From the NCBI RefSeq assembly GCF_024584435.1, contig NZ_CP102197.1, forward strand, positions 620,001 to 684,000: a stretch of DNA of 64,000 nt, given 5' to 3'. Below are positions 62,521-64,000 of the stretch, in pieces. The notes beneath the pieces are model-generated. The model searched no databases. It was not told the origin of the DNA and was given only the letters and a program-made list of their open reading frames with translations. Both the position numbers and the translations under genes were made by a program. Each line of letters starts with the position of its first letter. Positions within the stretch are counted from its first letter, which is position 1. The stretch is from Schaalia odontolytica. GTDB taxonomy: Bacteria; Actinomycetota; Actinomycetes; Actinomycetales; Actinomycetaceae.

Positions 62521-63186
62521 TTAGCCCTCACGCCGAGTGTGGGACAGTAAGAAGGACCGAAGCTCCTCGACGCCCTCGCACACCTCCTCGGCATCGTCGA
62601 GGCCGCCCGCCGTCGCGTACCCCCATCCCACGCCGAGGACAGGAATGCCGGCCTCGCGCCCCCCGATGACGTCCCAGAGCGAGTCGCCGACGAGAAGCGG
62701 CGCCCCGACATCGACCCCCCGGCGCTCAAGCTGGGCCAAGGCCTCGCGAATAACGGTCGCCTTGGTGGAGGACGGGTCGGGGGTCGCTCCCGCGATCACG
62801 TCAAAGACATCGGTGAGACCCAGGTGCTGCATCTGCGCCAGGGCCATGGGGGCCTGCTTCGACGTGGCCGTTGCGAGGGGAACGCCGCGCTCGTGCAGGT
62901 CACGCAACAGCTGCGGCACGCCCGCGAAAGGCACCGGGTCCAAGTAGTGATCCGCATACCTGCGCCGGTACCCGGCAACCAGATCCGCCAGGAGGTCACC
63001 GGAATACCCCAGGTCCGCAAAGGAATGCCACAGGGGAGGACCCACGTAGCCGCGGAGCCGACGGTCATCGGGGACCGGTAAGCCGAAGTCCGACAGAACG
63101 GCGCGGAACGCCCCCATGACCGCGGGGGCCGAATCGACGATCGTGCCGTCAACGTCGAACAGAACGACAGAAAACGTGACAGACAT
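62521..63186 (-). CDS. HAD-family phosphatase (Gph-like)
   Basis: A 221-residue haloacid-dehalogenase phosphatase. Motif I is VVLFDVDGTIVDSAPAV, motif II includes LATATSKQ, and motif III/IV is LLVGDSLWDVIGGREAGIPVLGVGWG. An alpha-helical cap lies between motifs I and II. It resembles phosphoglycolate phosphatase or pyrophosphatase PpaX-type enzymes; the substrate is unproven. ATG 63186 is favoured over ATG 63192 because GGGGG lies at good spacing. Confidence 0.88.
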   Translation of the reverse strand: MSVTFSVVLFDVDGTIVDSAPAVMGAFRAVLSDFGLPVPDDRRLRGYVGPPLWHSFADLGYSGDLLADLVAGYRRRYADHYLDPVPFAGVPQLLRDLHERGVPLATATSKQAPMALAQMQHLGLTDVFDVIAGATPDPSSTKATVIREALAQLERRGVDVGAPLLVGDSLWDVIGGREAGIPVLGVGWGYATAGGLDDAEEVCEGVEELRSFLLSHTRREG

Positions 63187-63274
63187 TGACATCCCCCGCG
63201 TCGTTGGTGCTTTCCTAGTCACTATGCCCTATTATCCCCAGGAGGGCATCCGAAACGACCAGAAGGGGGGGAAC

Positions 63275-63763
63275 ATGGAATCGCGAGCGCGGCTGACACC
63301 AATCGTCCAAGCCAACAGCGCGCGTGCGGCCGCATGGCGAGTCTTCTTCGAGGCGTCCGGGCGCCTGCAGGGAATCCTCGAGACGCGCTTGAAGCGAACG
63401 TACGGCGTCTCCATGCCCGACTACAACATCCTGCTCGCCCTGTGGGAGGCGCCGGGTCACCGGCTGCGCATGGGAGAGCTCGCCGAACGCGTCGTGTATT
63501 CCCCGTCGCGAGTCACCTACCTCGTGTCCAACCTATCGCGCGACGGGTGGGTGGAGCGCATTCCTTCGCAGGCGGATCGGCGGGGCTACGACGCGTGCCT
63601 GACGACACAGGGAATCGAGACTGTGTTAGCTGCCACAGAACTGCATCAGCAGACCGTCAGCGAGTACCTTCTCGATGGCATGACCGATGAGGATATTGAC
63701 TCTATTGCCAAGGTTTTTGCCACCCTCGACTCCCGCCTGCGCAACGATCGGACGGGCCCGTAG
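63275..63763 (+). CDS. MarR-family transcriptional regulator
   Basis: A 162-residue winged-helix regulator. The DNA-binding part is at about residues 45-110 (MGELAERVVYSPSRVTYLVSNLSRDGWVERIPSQADRRGYDACLT), with the DxRG wing motif as DRRGYD. Flanking helices give the dimer interface. The ATG at 63275 follows GAAGGGGGGGA. It diverges from the HAD phosphatase and may act on that promoter; the ligand is unknown. Confidence 0.9.
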   Translation: MESRARLTPIVQANSARAAAWRVFFEASGRLQGILETRLKRTYGVSMPDYNILLALWEAPGHRLRMGELAERVVYSPSRVTYLVSNLSRDGWVERIPSQADRRGYDACLTTQGIETVLAATELHQQTVSEYLLDGMTDEDIDSIAKVFATLDSRLRNDRTGP

Positions 63764-63842
63764 TTTTCGATTGGCGCGTAGCGACCGGATCATGTTAGGC
63801 TTCTACTCGCTTGCGGATCGCAACGGTTCGCATCGTTCACCT

Positions 63843-63929
63843 GCGCGGGTGGCGGAATAGGCAGACGCGCTAGCTTGAGGTGCTAGTCCTCATTTTACGA
63901 GGGTGGGGGTTCAAGTCCCCCTCCGCGCA
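63843..63929 (+). tRNA. tRNA-Leu (GAG)
   Basis: An 87-nt class II tRNA. Acceptor GCGCGGG (63843-63849) pairs with TCCGCGC (63922-63928), with one G-U pair. The anticodon arm is CTAGC-TTGAGGT-GCTAG with anticodon GAG at 63877-63879. A long variable arm and GGTTCAAGTCC T-loop follow. The 3' CCA is not encoded. Discriminator is A. Confidence 0.95.
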
Positions 63930-63935
63930 CGAGAT

Positions 63936-63962
63936 ACCCCGGGGCCGAGGCCCCGGGGTTTT
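63936..63962 (+). terminator. Terminator after tRNA-Leu
   Basis: An 11-bp stem ACCCCGGGGCC/GGCCCCGGGGT (63936-63946 with 63949-63959) followed by TTT. Confidence 0.85.
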
Positions 63963-63985
63963 CCATGTGACCACCAGGAGGCATC

Positions 63986-64000
63986 GTGCGAATCGACATG
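63986..64000 (+). CDS. Start of a gene cut by the window edge
   Basis: GTG at 63986 preceded by CCAGGAGG at ideal spacing. Only five codons (V-R-I-D-M) are inside the window. No function can be assigned. Confidence 0.5.

Overview
This is about 64 kb of a high-GC Gram-positive chromosome. The 16S rRNA, the sufRBDCSUT order, the tlyA-nadK-recN-steA-steB block and the imuA'-imuB-dnaE2 set all point to an actinobacterium. Gene content and rRNA resemble Actinomycetaceae (Actinomyces/Schaalia-like), but that placement is inference. No insertion sequences, prophage or CRISPR arrays are visible. Most genes are core metabolism or information processing.

Layout. 1-3.2 kb: RNase P RNA, polyphosphate glucokinase, methionine aminopeptidase, panB. 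3.3-13.9 kb: pheS-pheT, a flavodoxin, argR-argG, an O-antigen-ligase-like membrane protein, argH, and a tyrS broken by two frame-disrupting insertions. 13.9-19.6 kb: a complete 16S-23S-5S operon with a strong promoter and no spacer tRNA. 19.7-28.7 kb: a tightly overlapping operon that opens with an unusual protein (RGG repeats, TPR-like region and HAD phosphatase in one chain), followed by a 62-codon gene, tlyA, nadK, recN, steA, steB and a Nudix hydrolase. This matches the order known around Rv1689-Rv1700 of Mycobacterium tuberculosis, with the rRNA operon lying between tyrS and the rest. 28.8-35.2 kb: the SUF iron-sulfur operon sufR-B-D-C-S-U-T.

35.3-41.7 kb: an acyl-CoA ligase, a zinc metallopeptidase, a queuine salvage pair (yhhQ-like transporter plus tgt) and an ABC-F ATPase. 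41.7-45.6 kb: a polar amino-acid ABC importer with two paralogous binding lipoproteins. Both binding-protein genes and argR carry the same 18-bp inverted repeat (TATGCA-N6-TGYATR), a probable ArgR operator, so arginine synthesis and uptake look like one regulon. 45.6-51.7 kb: a DUF4191 protein, a membrane-anchored degenerate kinase, lpdA-sucB and a small membrane protein. 51.7-64 kb: trmL and a PEBP protein, then the SOS mutasome: imuA'-imuB with a LexA box, a SWIM/SNF2 helicase, a divergent alcohol dehydrogenase, and dnaE2. A 38-bp palindrome centred on the second LexA box lies at the dnaE2 start. A HAD phosphatase, a MarR regulator, tRNA-Leu(GAG) and the first codons of another gene end the window.

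Many genes not preceded by a cotranscribed gene have a TANNNT -10 hexamer 6-7 nt before the start codon and no Shine-Dalgarno, so leaderless mRNAs appear common.
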